Notes under the pieces: model-generated
Database searches by the model: none
What the model was told of the DNA's origin: nothing
Seen by the model: only the letters and a program-made list of their open reading frames with translations
Made by a program: the position numbers and the translations under genes
Origin: Aurantiochytrium sp. KH105
Taxonomy: Eukaryota > Sar > Bigyra > Thraustochytrida > Thraustochytriidae
Length of the DNA: 64,000 nucleotides
Assembly (NCBI GenBank): GCA_003116975.1
Contig: BGKB01000026.1
Location: 682,001 to 746,000 of the forward strand
Reading direction: 5' to 3'
In this document: piece by piece, positions 9,989 to 18,836 of the stretch
Layout of the letters: the number at the start of each line of letters is the position of its first letter
Numbering within the stretch: the first letter of the stretch is position 1

Positions 9989-11035
9989 GGGCGGCGGCGC
10001 GTCCCTCGCTCGTCTCGCTCGACTCGTTCAATCGATTCTGCCTCGCCCTCGCGCGCACCTGCCGCCCCAGTGGACGCCCCCTCTCTGCGGGCCGCCTCTG
10101 CGAGTCCAGTCTGCGAGTCCCTCCTCGCTGCGGGCGCGGTCTCCCTTGTGCGGGAGATTATCGCGGCACGCGCCGCTCTCCCCCTCATACACATCTCCTC
10201 GGAGTCTTTCCTCTCAATCGCCCCAGTGCGATACCGTGGGTACTTCGGGGAAAAGCAGCATGTGCGGGAGACTTGTAAAGCTTAGCCGGAGAGCGCCTTA
10301 CCAGGTGTACACTATCTGAGGGTCCCCTTACCCTCCACTGTCGCGCTGGTCTTTTCCCCGTTCCCCCACGTCCCCCTTTTTTTCATGATATTACACACGC
10401 GCATGGCCTACTCGCTCTCTCGCCTTCATCCCCGGTGCCGCCGCGGGGGAAGGGGCGTTCTTCTGGGCCCTCGCGGACGCCGCCGCAGCCAGCGCGGCGC
10501 AGTGTGCAACCCCGTGATGACCCCGGCGGCCTGGCTGCTGCCTGCAGCAGCTATCACTACTATCTCGCCTGGGCCTCCCCTCCGCCGCCGCTCGTTCTCC
10601 GAAATCCGCGCGGCGCGTGCCGAGGCGAACCCAACGCAACAAGGACAGAAAGACCAAAAAAACAGAAAAAAAAATAAAAAAAACACCAGCCAGCGGAAAA
10701 AGAAAGAGAAAGCTGCACGTGCCGCGGAGCCTGCCGCACGCGCTGCCCAGCAGCCAGGCCTGCCGCGCCAGCGTCGCTGCCATCGCCGCTGCTGCCCTGC
10801 TCCGACCGGAGCCCGCATTCGCTGGCGCGCGGACCCGCTGCCGCTTGCGGCGCGCGGCCCCGCGCGCCAGGCCCCAGCCCGATCGTTTGCCGACATGATC
10901 GGCCAGCGACATGCGACCTACCTGCCCTGGCCGCCGCTCCGGGTCGGGTATCCAAGGTCCACCCTCGCGAGCCTCTCCCAAATAAAGGAACCGACATGCG
11001 CACAGCGGCCGCTACAGGCGCAGCATGAGAAGCGC

Positions 11036-11107
11036 GCACACACGCACACACACAAACAGAGAGACAGACAGACAAACAAACAAAGAAACAAACAAACAAG
11101 CAAACAT
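11036..11107. repeat. CA / GACA / AACA simple repeat
   Basis: The run changes from CACA through GACA to AACA units. It ends just before an in-frame ATG at 11111 and lies in the presumed 5' leader of the HECT gene. Confidence 0.9.
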
Positions 11108-11296
11108 ACGATGAATGGCAACTTTGTATTTACAGGTCAAGGCATCATCGTTGCAAGTGGAGTGGGACCACGGTCAACAAACCAACAACCGAGACGCCGA
11201 GCCGCCCCCGCTCGATCGACTGCTCGCTCGATTCGCTCGCTCGTGCGGCACGCCGCGGCGCGACGCGCGGGAGAGGCAGGCAGTGAGGCAGGGAGG

Positions 11297-14200
11297 ATGA
11301 ACTCGATACGGCGCGCGAGCGAGGCGCGCGTGCTGGCCGCCGCCGCCAAGGAGCAGGTCCGGCGCGAGCTGTCATACGAGGACGACTATGACGAGGACAC
11401 CGAGCTCGCCGGCATCGCCGAGCTCGACGCCGAGGACGACGCGCTCTTTGACGACGAGATGCTCGAAGACGAAGAGGTCGACGGCGTCGACGGCGCAGGC
11501 CGCGCGTCAGGCGCAGAGGCCACGCGGAAAAGGGGTTCTCTCTCAAGGGTCCGCGCGAGCCTTGGCAAGAGCGTGTCCATCGTCACGGGCGGCGGCGGCT
11601 CGAAGCGCAAAAGCTTGCGCGCCTCGCTGCGATCGCTACGTGGAACACCCACAAAGCCACAATGGATGTCCCTCGGGCCTTCCCCGCTGACATCGTACCC
11701 TGACGTCGCTGGCACCATGTTCTCCTTCCAGGGACTGGAGATGCGCGCCAGCCCGTGGATCGAGCCCCAAGCAGCAGAAAACGAAAGCATTGTCTCTATC
11801 AGCGGCCGCGACGCGCTCGTTGCTTACGCAACGCGCGACGGACACGCCTTTGTCGCCCTTCCTGCAGAAGTTCCCGTCCAGGTAGACGCGCACGTAATTC
11901 AGGTCGCCTGCTCCTCCACGGACGTGGCGCTGCTTGACACCGAAGGACGCGTCTTTGTGGTGGCTTCGAACGATCCCGCTGCAAAATCCGTTTCAGTCCC
12001 ACTGGACGAGCCCGTTGTACAGATTGCATGCACCTCCGAGGTCCTCGTAGCACTCGGCGTATCGGGTCGAGTCTTTGTTTCGCGCCGCAAGGCCCCTACG
12101 GTCCTGTATCTCACTGGAAAGGCGCTCAAGAATGTACCTGTTAAAGCTATCGCGGCCGGAGCACACCATTGGGTTGCAGTGACTGTGTCGGGTCGCGTCT
12201 ACGGATGCGGACGCAACGATGAGGGCCAACTCGGGTTTGCCAACACCATCATGACTGCTTCGGAACCAACCCGACTGCCCGTGCCCTTTGCGGTCGACCT
12301 CTTGGCGTGCGGCGATGCGCACACTGTACTCATGGGTCGCCCCGGCGCTCTGCTTTGGTGCGGCGCCGGTCGACCCACCAATTCGGAGGCCATGTCGTAC
12401 TTTCAGGCGAACGAGATTGAAGTCGCTCAAATGGTCGGAGGCGCGGCTGGCGTCACTACCTTCTTGGCCGCCAGCGGCGAGATCCTCACCTGGACACCCG
12501 GCGAAGAAAGCCCCTTCTCGATCACACTGACAGATCGCCATGCCTCGGCATACGAGCTCGCCGCACTGCCTGACCGCGTAGTGGTCATCGCGGCACCAGC
12601 TGCCGCCGCGAGCATCGCGCGCGAGGTACGTCTGTCCCTGGGCGGGCGGACGCACGAGGCAGCTTGGATTTCGAGCACAGAGCTTTACAACACGGCGACA
12701 AGCGCCCTCGAGTCTGGGGATCTCAGCGAGACCCTCTCGGTCTTGGGCCGTCTCCTTCAGGACCCATACATGCTTGCCGGCAGTTTCTGCAAGCCAGCCT
12801 ACCTAGCGACCCCGCGCGCCTCTGCGCTTTCGTGGAAGCTAAACCCCTCGAAGGCGATTGGTCGCGCCGACAAAGCGCTTGGATCAGGACTTGATGTCGA
12901 GGGTGTTGTGCGCGGCCTTTTGGCTGCGACCAAGGCAATTGTTGAGCTCGAGAACGACGAAAAGGATGGGTACGATCCAGCGCGCAGGCTGGTGCAAAAT
13001 CTTTTGCGACCCGTCACGCGTGCACTTGTAAAGTTTGCCCCCTCGGCGCAGGAGCCGGACCAGATTCGCCCTTACCTGCTACTCTTTCTGTCCCCGACGT
13101 CTTTGCTGGCTCAATTCGAGCACGAGCGACTCGTCATTGCCACGGAAAGCATGCCGCGCTCCTCGATTGAGAAGCTTTTGCACAAGTGGCTTTTTATGGA
13201 AGTTCCTGGAGACATTTTGGCAAAATTCGTCACGCCTCGCCTCGTCGATTCGATCGGTGTCTACTTGAGCCGACGCAAGATCGCCGATGCCAGCCTCAAG
13301 CAACTCTGCGTCGTGACACGTCGTATTTACCTCATGAACAATGTACGTCACGAGAACGAAGCCAAACGCCGGAACTTGCTTTCCGACTCGGTGGCCAACG
13401 CGGCACCGTCCAATGCTGCCATTGTTGCGGCGCCCGCCATCATGCAGGAAGGCATTCCTGTCGAGGCCTTTTATACGCGTAGCCTGCTGGCGTACCCTGC
13501 CGAATTCCTTCAAAATTACTTTTTGCGCTGGCGCGACAGAAAGGTCAAGGGCAAAGCAAAGTCGGCCTGGACCATTTTCGAGTACGGATTTTTGCTTTCG
13601 CCGGACACCAAGACGCTCCTCCTCATGATCGAGGATCGCGAGCAAATGGCTGCAAACGTGAACGCTTTTCGTGGCCAGCTGGCCGGCCTGCCCTTGATGG
13701 GAGGCGTGCCGTATTTTGTGCTCGAAGTGTCGCGAAGTGATCTTATCCGGGACACGATGCGGGCGCTCGATCGTGCGCAGGCGGTAGATCTCAAGCGCCC
13801 GCTCATGGTTAAATTCCGCGGAGAGGAGGGAGTCGACGCGGGCGGCGTCAAGAAGGAGTTCTTTCAGCTGCTCGCGGAGCAGCTTTTCAGCGAGGATTAC
13901 GGCATGTTTTCCCGCGAAGGGGACACGGGCGAATTGTGGTTCAACCTTGGGCCCCTGTCGACCGCGGCGTCGGACCCGAATGCCTACCGTATGGTCGGCA
14001 AGCTCTTGGGCTTGGCCATCTACAATGCCACCATCATTGACATGAACTTTGCTCTTGCCTTTTACCGAACGTTGCTTGGTAAGGTGCGTGCCAAACCAGG
14101 TCTGCGGGATCTCGCGGAGCTCAACCCGACGCTCGCAGACGGCCTGCGTCAGATGCTCGAGTACGATGGTGATGACTTCGTAGATGTCTTTATGTGCACC

Positions 14201-14782
14201 TTTGAAGCTCCAGGACATCGCAGCATGAGCGGCGAGCCGGTACCTCTCGTTCCCGGCGGGGAAGACATGGATGTCACGCGCGATAATGTCAGGGAGTATG
14301 TGGACGCCTATGTTCGTTACCTGCTCGTTGACTCGATCAAGTTGGCTGCGGAGCCGCTCATGCAAGGTTTCCAGATGCTTATTCCCCGAAACCTCACGAG
14401 TTTTTCGCTCTTTCGCCCTGACGAGCTGGAGCTCGCGCTGACTGGCTCAGATGACTTTGATGTGGCTCAGATCCGCGACAACACAGTGTACGAGGGCGGT
14501 TACAGCAGCTCCTCACCGGTTGTGCAGTGGCTTTGGGAGATTGTGGGCGAGCTTTCGCGTGACCAGCAGCGCACGTTCTTGCGCTTTTGCACGGGCGCGC
14601 CAAAGCTGCAAGTCGGGACGTTTCAACTCAAGATTCAGCGAGCTGGTCCTGACTCGGAGCAGCTGCCGACGGCATCGACTTGTTTCAACATTCTCCTCGT
14701 TCCTGAATACACCTCCAAAGCCAAGCTCGAGCTCAAGCTTATGCTTGCAATGCAGAATGCGGAGGGTTTCGGTCTTCAGTAA
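11297..14782 (+). CDS. RCC1-repeat HECT-type E3 ubiquitin ligase (HERC-like)
   Basis: A 1161-residue protein that should take ubiquitin from an E2 onto its own cysteine and pass it to substrates. After an acidic N-terminus (residues ~20-60) and a Ser/Arg/Lys stretch come RCC1-type blades at about 150-400, for example AAGAHHWVAVTVSGRVYGCG followed by NDEGQLGF, and CGDAHTVLMG. A helical middle region follows. The C-terminal ~340 residues are the HECT domain, with DAGGVKKEFFQLL, YRMVGKLLGLAIYN and NTVYEGGYSSSSPVVQWLW. The catalytic Cys is at about residue 1129 in LPTASTCFN (codon 14681-14683). The order RCC1-linker-HECT matches small HERC proteins such as HERC4. The ATG at 11297 precedes the first complex sequence; an in-frame ATG at 11111 would add 62 Arg/Ala-rich residues. 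Confidence 0.9.
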   Translation: MNSIRRASEARVLAAAAKEQVRRELSYEDDYDEDTELAGIAELDAEDDALFDDEMLEDEEVDGVDGAGRASGAEATRKRGSLSRVRASLGKSVSIVTGGGGSKRKSLRASLRSLRGTPTKPQWMSLGPSPLTSYPDVAGTMFSFQGLEMRASPWIEPQAAENESIVSISGRDALVAYATRDGHAFVALPAEVPVQVDAHVIQVACSSTDVALLDTEGRVFVVASNDPAAKSVSVPLDEPVVQIACTSEVLVALGVSGRVFVSRRKAPTVLYLTGKALKNVPVKAIAAGAHHWVAVTVSGRVYGCGRNDEGQLGFANTIMTASEPTRLPVPFAVDLLACGDAHTVLMGRPGALLWCGAGRPTNSEAMSYFQANEIEVAQMVGGAAGVTTFLAASGEILTWTPGEESPFSITLTDRHASAYELAALPDRVVVIAAPAAAASIAREVRLSLGGRTHEAAWISSTELYNTATSALESGDLSETLSVLGRLLQDPYMLAGSFCKPAYLATPRASALSWKLNPSKAIGRADKALGSGLDVEGVVRGLLAATKAIVELENDEKDGYDPARRLVQNLLRPVTRALVKFAPSAQEPDQIRPYLLLFLSPTSLLAQFEHERLVIATESMPRSSIEKLLHKWLFMEVPGDILAKFVTPRLVDSIGVYLSRRKIADASLKQLCVVTRRIYLMNNVRHENEAKRRNLLSDSVANAAPSNAAIVAAPAIMQEGIPVEAFYTRSLLAYPAEFLQNYFLRWRDRKVKGKAKSAWTIFEYGFLLSPDTKTLLLMIEDREQMAANVNAFRGQLAGLPLMGGVPYFVLEVSRSDLIRDTMRALDRAQAVDLKRPLMVKFRGEEGVDAGGVKKEFFQLLAEQLFSEDYGMFSREGDTGELWFNLGPLSTAASDPNAYRMVGKLLGLAIYNATIIDMNFALAFYRTLLGKVRAKPGLRDLAELNPTLADGLRQMLEYDGDDFVDVFMCTFEAPGHRSMSGEPVPLVPGGEDMDVTRDNVREYVDAYVRYLLVDSIKLAAEPLMQGFQMLIPRNLTSFSLFRPDELELALTGSDDFDVAQIRDNTVYEGGYSSSSPVVQWLWEIVGELSRDQQRTFLRFCTGAPKLQVGTFQLKIQRAGPDSEQLPTASTCFNILLVPEYTSKAKLELKLMLAMQNAEGFGLQ

Positions 14783-15689
14783 GACCATGTGTCTCTCCAG
14801 TCCACACCCAAATCAAGTCTCGTTGAACACTTACCTTTACTACATAAATACGAAAAATAGGATGATGTTGTTATAGGATAGCCACGTCTCGCGCAGCGCT
14901 GACGCCAGCGCGGCTTTAACGAGCCTAACGCATTTCGGAATTCGCCTCACCTCACTTCCTTCAACCAACGCTTATCGTGAGCGAAATCGGCAGGTCAGCG
15001 ACCTCCTGACCCTTCATGATGAAGTTTCTATACTCTGCAGTCCCGTTAGGAGTCGTAAGGTCAGTCACTCGATGTTGTCACTCGATGTTGCTCGCTGTCG
15101 TATGCAGTGTATGCAGCGCATGGCAAGTTGCACGATCCAGGCGAGGCAGCGTGCAAAAGACTCTTTCCGTCTCGTCTCTAACGCGCTGTTCCTGCTCCGA
15201 CCTTTGCCATTCGCCTGCAAATCGTCCGTAACCTCCAGTGCAGCAACGCAATCTTTCCGGCGTGTGCACTGGGAATCAATTTACTGCACCGTGACTGGGC
15301 GTAAAAGTGATCACCGCACACGTTGCGAAAAACCTTCTCGCGACCGCTCGGCGCGGGACATGCAGCGAAGACTCAAGGGCGGAAGAAACCCGCGCGCGCA
15401 CTTGCGCGCGCAAAGGAGGCTGCCCACGCCCAAACTACGACATGATGTTTGCAGCAGCAGCTAACTCCGTTCTTGAAGAGACGCGAGTGCGTGTCCGCCG
15501 CGCTCAGCCCCAGCGCGAAGTTCTCTGGCGAGTTTTCATGCCTCTGGTGCAATGAGTGGCGCCTCGAGCGCTTTCGTAAAAGAGAGTTTCGAGCCACGGG
15601 TCGCGGGGGTCAACGCACCGTCACGCGGTTTCTTTCGCACCCCTCGGAGCCCAGATCTGTTTTTTGGCGCACGCGACATTCGTTTTGCA
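14783..15689. other. Intergenic spacer
   Basis: This region of about 0.9 kb lies between the HECT gene and the tandem array. An A/T-rich stretch near 14840-14870 may carry the HECT 3' end. No gene was recognised in the rest. Confidence 0.5.
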
Positions 15690-15975
15690 AAGACGCTGAC
15701 GGTCTGTTTATGAGATGAGGGTTTGCGCATTCACGCTGGCAAGTTGCGGTTCCCACCTAGGCCTACCAGGAGTATTCTGTAACTAACTTGTGCTACGCTG
15801 TGGCGACACACTTTCACGCTGGTCACACGAAGAGGACACACCATCGCGGGACCCCTCGATTCTAGACCTTGCTCGTCCGTCCCACGAGCAATACACTATA
15901 CTGTGTTTCACACAGCCCAAGGCTGACGCATCAAACCTCGATTGTTCTGCGGCGGCAGGTGCGAGGAGCAGCAAG

Positions 15976-16743
15976 ATGGGTCGCGCAGGAGCCGACGAGG
16001 TGGAGATTACCGTGGTGGACGCGGTCGGCGCACCCGACATTGCCACCCACGCGTTCTTTTCGTCTCGGCCGGGTCCTCGGCAAGAGATCACACGAACCTT
16101 CGTGAGCCAGAGTCGAGAATACGCTGCTTTGGAAGATGAGGAGATTGAGAAAGAGTGTCGCCAGGTTGAGACGACAGGTTATCGTATGAGTTGCCGTGCC
16201 CGTATCTGCTCGAGCAGCTGCACCCTTTTTTCTGGCGTGGCAGCGGTTGTGGCATTTGTAATTGGCGGTGCGCTTCTCGGATCTCCTACCAGGATCTTTA
16301 CATTCCTCATGCTCTTGGGTATAGTTTTTCTTTTACTTGGTCTCGTTTTCCTTGCCGTGGCCTTGATATCGTTTCTTAGGATCCCAAGAACGGACCAGTC
16401 GCAAGCGGAGATAGCGCGGAGGGTGCAGGAGATTCGCAGCAGGCCGCGATCCGGGCTCACGACAGACCAATCTGAGTACCTCGCGTTTACTCCCGAGGCT
16501 CTCCTCGTCGGAGTAAGCGACGAGCGAAGTGGTGAAGGGTGGGTCACAGCGATCCCATTCGAGCATGTACGCAGTGTGGAGGCACATGCCAGCCTCGGCG
16601 AGCGCGTAAAGAGGGTGGATGTCACATGGTTTCAAAGTCAAGGCGGCACTTCCTCAACGGTCGTGTCTCCCGCTGAGCCGGACGACTTCATGCAAGCCAT
16701 CCGCCAAGAGCAGGAGCGAAGAGTACTCCCCGGGAATCAATAG
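15976..16743 (+). CDS. Two-TM membrane protein, tandem copy 1
   Basis: A 255-residue protein of unknown function. Residues ~1-70 are polar and end in a short Cys-containing stretch (MSCRARICSSSC). A hydrophobic hairpin of two helices spans about residues 80-132, with SPTR as a possible turn. A cytosol-like C-terminal half starts RIPRTDQSQAEIARRVQEIR and contains a compact region (LAFTPEALLVGVSDERSGEG, WVTAIPFEHVRSVEAH) that resembles a small PH/GRAM-like beta domain, though this is a weak impression. The ATG at 15976 was chosen because the open frame upstream lies in the conserved 5' flank and is short; an ATG-free extension cannot be excluded. The second copy at 17500 shares almost every residue outside the hairpin. 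Confidence 0.75.
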   Translation: MGRAGADEVEITVVDAVGAPDIATHAFFSSRPGPRQEITRTFVSQSREYAALEDEEIEKECRQVETTGYRMSCRARICSSSCTLFSGVAAVVAFVIGGALLGSPTRIFTFLMLLGIVFLLLGLVFLAVALISFLRIPRTDQSQAEIARRVQEIRSRPRSGLTTDQSEYLAFTPEALLVGVSDERSGEGWVTAIPFEHVRSVEAHASLGERVKRVDVTWFQSQGGTSSTVVSPAEPDDFMQAIRQEQERRVLPGNQ

Positions 16744-16764
16744 GCAGTCTGACTTTTGAAGATA

Positions 16765-16860
16765 CTTCTTCTTCAGCGCTGGGTAGCAATTTTGCCTTGG
16801 CTCGCATCTAGTCATAAAAGGGTAAAGACGACTGATCTTGTCGCAGACCATCGCCTCGCC
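16765..16860 (-). pseudogene. Fragment resembling the methyltransferase gene, copy 1
   Basis: On the minus strand this segment of about 95 bp resembles 26300-26395, part of the membrane-anchored methyltransferase gene. It keeps TTTTGCCTTGGCTCGCATCT and the stretch coding VCD..(T/S)RLY, but single-base changes shift the frame. It sits in the 3' flank of the two-TM gene and is repeated in the second unit. Confidence 0.65.
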
Positions 16861-17026
16861 TTGCTTTACACGAAGAAGGGTATCGTTATAAACCTCATTT
16901 GGCATGTTTTTTTTTTCAAAATTCCATGGAATCCAACGAGTTGCAATACCGAGGGTGGCATTGATACTCTACAAAGTGTACGTACGCCTCCCCCAACGCG
17001 TTCTTGGGTCAGAGTCAAAATTCCGG

Positions 17027-17178
17027 GGTTTGCTCTTGACACCGTTCATGTACCCACGATCCTGCTCAACGAGAATGTCAAGAGGTCTGGGAAAGCACCA
17101 ACGACAAATCGCCGCAAAGCCCATGTCAACCGCGAAAATGAAAACGACCACGAGAAAGATTTGCGACCAGGCCATGGC
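17027..17178 (-). pseudogene. P4-ATPase gene fragment
   Basis: The minus strand reads MAWSQIFLVVV, then PRPLDILVEQDRGYMNGVKS, matching the flippase gene segment at 19202-19352 with about five changes in 51 residues and no frame break inside the match. Both ends stop abruptly, so it is a gene piece of about 150 bp without start, ATP-binding parts or stop. It lies exactly between the two tandem units and only about 1.7 kb from the intact flippase gene's 3' end, suggesting local copying. It cannot encode a pump. Confidence 0.85.
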
Positions 17179-17499
17179 ATTCGATTTACGAAGACGCTGA
17201 CGGCCTAGGAGATGTGGGATTGCGCAATCCCGATCGGAATAGTGGCCAGTTCACTCACGCTGGCAAGTTGCGGTTCCCACCTAGGCCTACTAGGAGTATT
17301 CTGTCACTGACTTGTGCTACGCTGTGGCGACACACTTTCACGCTGGTCACACGAAGAGGACACACCATCGCGGGACCCCTCGATTCTAGACCTCGCTCGT
17401 CCGTCCCACGAGCAATACACTATACTGTGTTTCACACAGCGCAAGGCTGACGCATCAAACCTCGATTGTCCTGCGGCGGCAGGTGCGAGGAGCAGCAAG

Positions 17500-18267
17500 A
17501 TGGGTCGCGCAGGAGCCGATGAGGTGGAGATTACCGTGGTGGACGCGGTCGGCGCACCCGACATTGCCACTCACGCGTTCTTTTCATCTCGGCCGGGTCC
17601 TCGGCAAGAGATCACACGAACCTTTGCGAGTCAGAGTCGAGAATACGCTGCTTTGGAAGATGAGGAGATTGAGAAAGAGTGTCGCCAGGTTGAGACGACA
17701 GGTTATCGTATGAGTTGCCGTGCCCGTATCTGCTCGAGCAGCTTCACCCTTTTCACTGGCGTGGCAGCGGTCATGGCCATTGTATGTGGCATTGTGATTC
17801 TCTCAAATTTTCTCTTGCTCTTTACATTCATCTTACTCTTGGGTGTGCTTTTTCTTATACTTGGTCTTCTTTGCTGTGCCTTGGCCTTGATATCGTTTCT
17901 TAGGATCCCAAGAACGGGCCAGTCGCAAGCGGAGATAGCGCGGAGGGTGCAGGAGATTCGCAGCAGGCCGCGATCCGGGCTCACGACAGACCAATCTGAG
18001 TACCTCGCGTTTACTCCCGAGGCTCTCCTCGTCGGAGTAAGCGACGAGCGAAGTGGTGAAGGGTGGGTCACGGCGATCCCGTTCGAGCATGTACGCAGTG
18101 TGGAGGCACATGCCAGCCTCGGCGGGCGCGTAAAGAGGGTGGATGTCACATGGTTTCAAAGTCGAGGCGGCACGTCCTCAACGGTTGTGTCTCCCGCTGA
18201 GCCGGACGACTTCATGCAAGCCATCCGCCAAGAGCAGGAGCGAAGAGTACTCCCCGGGAATCAATAG
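17500..18267 (+). CDS. Two-TM membrane protein, tandem copy 2
   Basis: A 255-residue paralogue of the protein starting at 15976. The N-terminal 70 residues and the C-terminal 120 residues differ at only about five positions. In contrast roughly half of the 45 hairpin residues differ: this copy reads VMAIVCGIVILSNFLLLFTF where copy 1 reads VVAFVIGGALLGSPTRIFTF, yet the segment stays hydrophobic and the length is exactly kept. The conserved length and frame argue that both copies are functional. The role is unknown. Confidence 0.75.
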   Translation: MGRAGADEVEITVVDAVGAPDIATHAFFSSRPGPRQEITRTFASQSREYAALEDEEIEKECRQVETTGYRMSCRARICSSSFTLFTGVAAVMAIVCGIVILSNFLLLFTFILLLGVLFLILGLLCCALALISFLRIPRTGQSQAEIARRVQEIRSRPRSGLTTDQSEYLAFTPEALLVGVSDERSGEGWVTAIPFEHVRSVEAHASLGGRVKRVDVTWFQSRGGTSSTVVSPAEPDDFMQAIRQEQERRVLPGNQ

Positions 18268-18288
18268 GCAGTCTGACTTTTGAAGATA

Positions 18289-18384
18289 CTTCTTCTTCAG
18301 CGCTGGGCAGCAATTTTGCCTTGGCTCGCATCTAGTCATAAAAGGGTAAAGACGACTGATCCTGTCGCAGACCATCGCCTCGCC
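18289..18384 (-). pseudogene. Fragment resembling the methyltransferase gene, copy 2
   Basis: This is the counterpart of the fragment at 16765-16860, with the same frame disruptions. The fragment was therefore already present before the unit duplicated. Confidence 0.6.
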
Positions 18385-18724
18385 TTGCTTTACACGAAGA
18401 AGGGTATCGTTATAAACCTCATATGGCATGTTTTCTTTCAAAATACCATGGAATCCCACGAGTTGCAATACCGAGGGTGGCATTTGATACTCAATAAAGT
18501 GTACGTACGCCTCCCCCAACGCGTTCTTGGGTCAGAGTCAAAATCCGTAACAGGATCAATTACATCCTAGGATCCGTTTTCGCTGTCGGCGTTTATGGAG
18601 GCCATGGCATGTGTTTCGTCAAAGATCACGCAAGGTCATGAAATGATCAGCTGGTCACGAGCTAGTCCTCGAATCCCGATGCTCAGAGAAATGAATTGGA
18701 TACTACGTGCAATTTGCTTTTGTT

Positions 18725-18734
18725 TTTATTTATT
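18725..18734 (-). promoter_or_regulatory. Candidate polyadenylation signal
   Basis: On the minus strand AATAAATAAA lies about 105 bp past the stop codon of the P4-ATPase gene. A 13-G run on the plus strand (18755-18767) lies between them. Confidence 0.35.
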
Positions 18735-18836
18735 TATGTTTGTTTTGTGTGTGTGGGGGGGGGGGGGAGACGGTGCGAGAGGGTCGCTCACATGGTAATC
18801 TGCAGAACGGCCCTGAGCGAAAGAGACGCGCGCCAG

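Larger units (their letters stand above)
9768..11296. other. Divergent spacer with simple repeats
   Basis: This 1.5 kb region separates the starts of the GTPase and HECT genes. It holds a (GTGC)n/(CCTG)n run at 9945-9988, an A-rich stretch at 10644-10715 and a CA/GACA/AACA run at 11036-11107. The frame of the HECT gene stays open back to about 10385 but reads through low-complexity Arg/Ala-rich sequence, so it is treated as untranslated or at most a short N-terminal extension from the ATG at 11111. Confidence 0.55.
15690..17021 (+). repeat. Tandem duplication unit, copy 1
   Basis: This unit of about 1.33 kb matches 17188-18541 from its 5' flank (AAGACGCTGACGG, then the CTGGCAAGTTGCGG stretch) through a 255-codon gene and about 280 bp of 3' flank, ending at the shared GTCAGAGTCAAAA. 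Outside the transmembrane-coding segment the two units are nearly identical, including non-coding sequence, which indicates recent duplication or gene conversion. Confidence 0.9.
17188..18541 (+). repeat. Tandem duplication unit, copy 2
   Basis: This is the second unit of the array, about 1.35 kb. It matches copy 1 from its 5' flank to the shared end at GTCAGAGTCAAAA. The flippase gene fragment found after copy 1 does not follow copy 2, although a short GGCCATGGCAT remnant appears near 18599. Confidence 0.9.

Noticed and set aside
10385-11296. Upstream open extension of the HECT protein by 304 codons
   Set aside because: It runs through low-complexity and simple-repeat DNA (poly-A, CA, AACA) and adds only Arg/Ala/Lys-rich sequence; at most the ATG at 11111 might be used.
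13079-14365. A 428-codon minus-strand frame
   Set aside because: It is the reverse strand of the HECT domain and has no recognisable features.
18640-18700. A tRNA-like B-box sequence (AGTCCTCGAATCCCG)
   Set aside because: It lacks the GGTTC start of the B box, and no A box or cloverleaf stems could be found around it.
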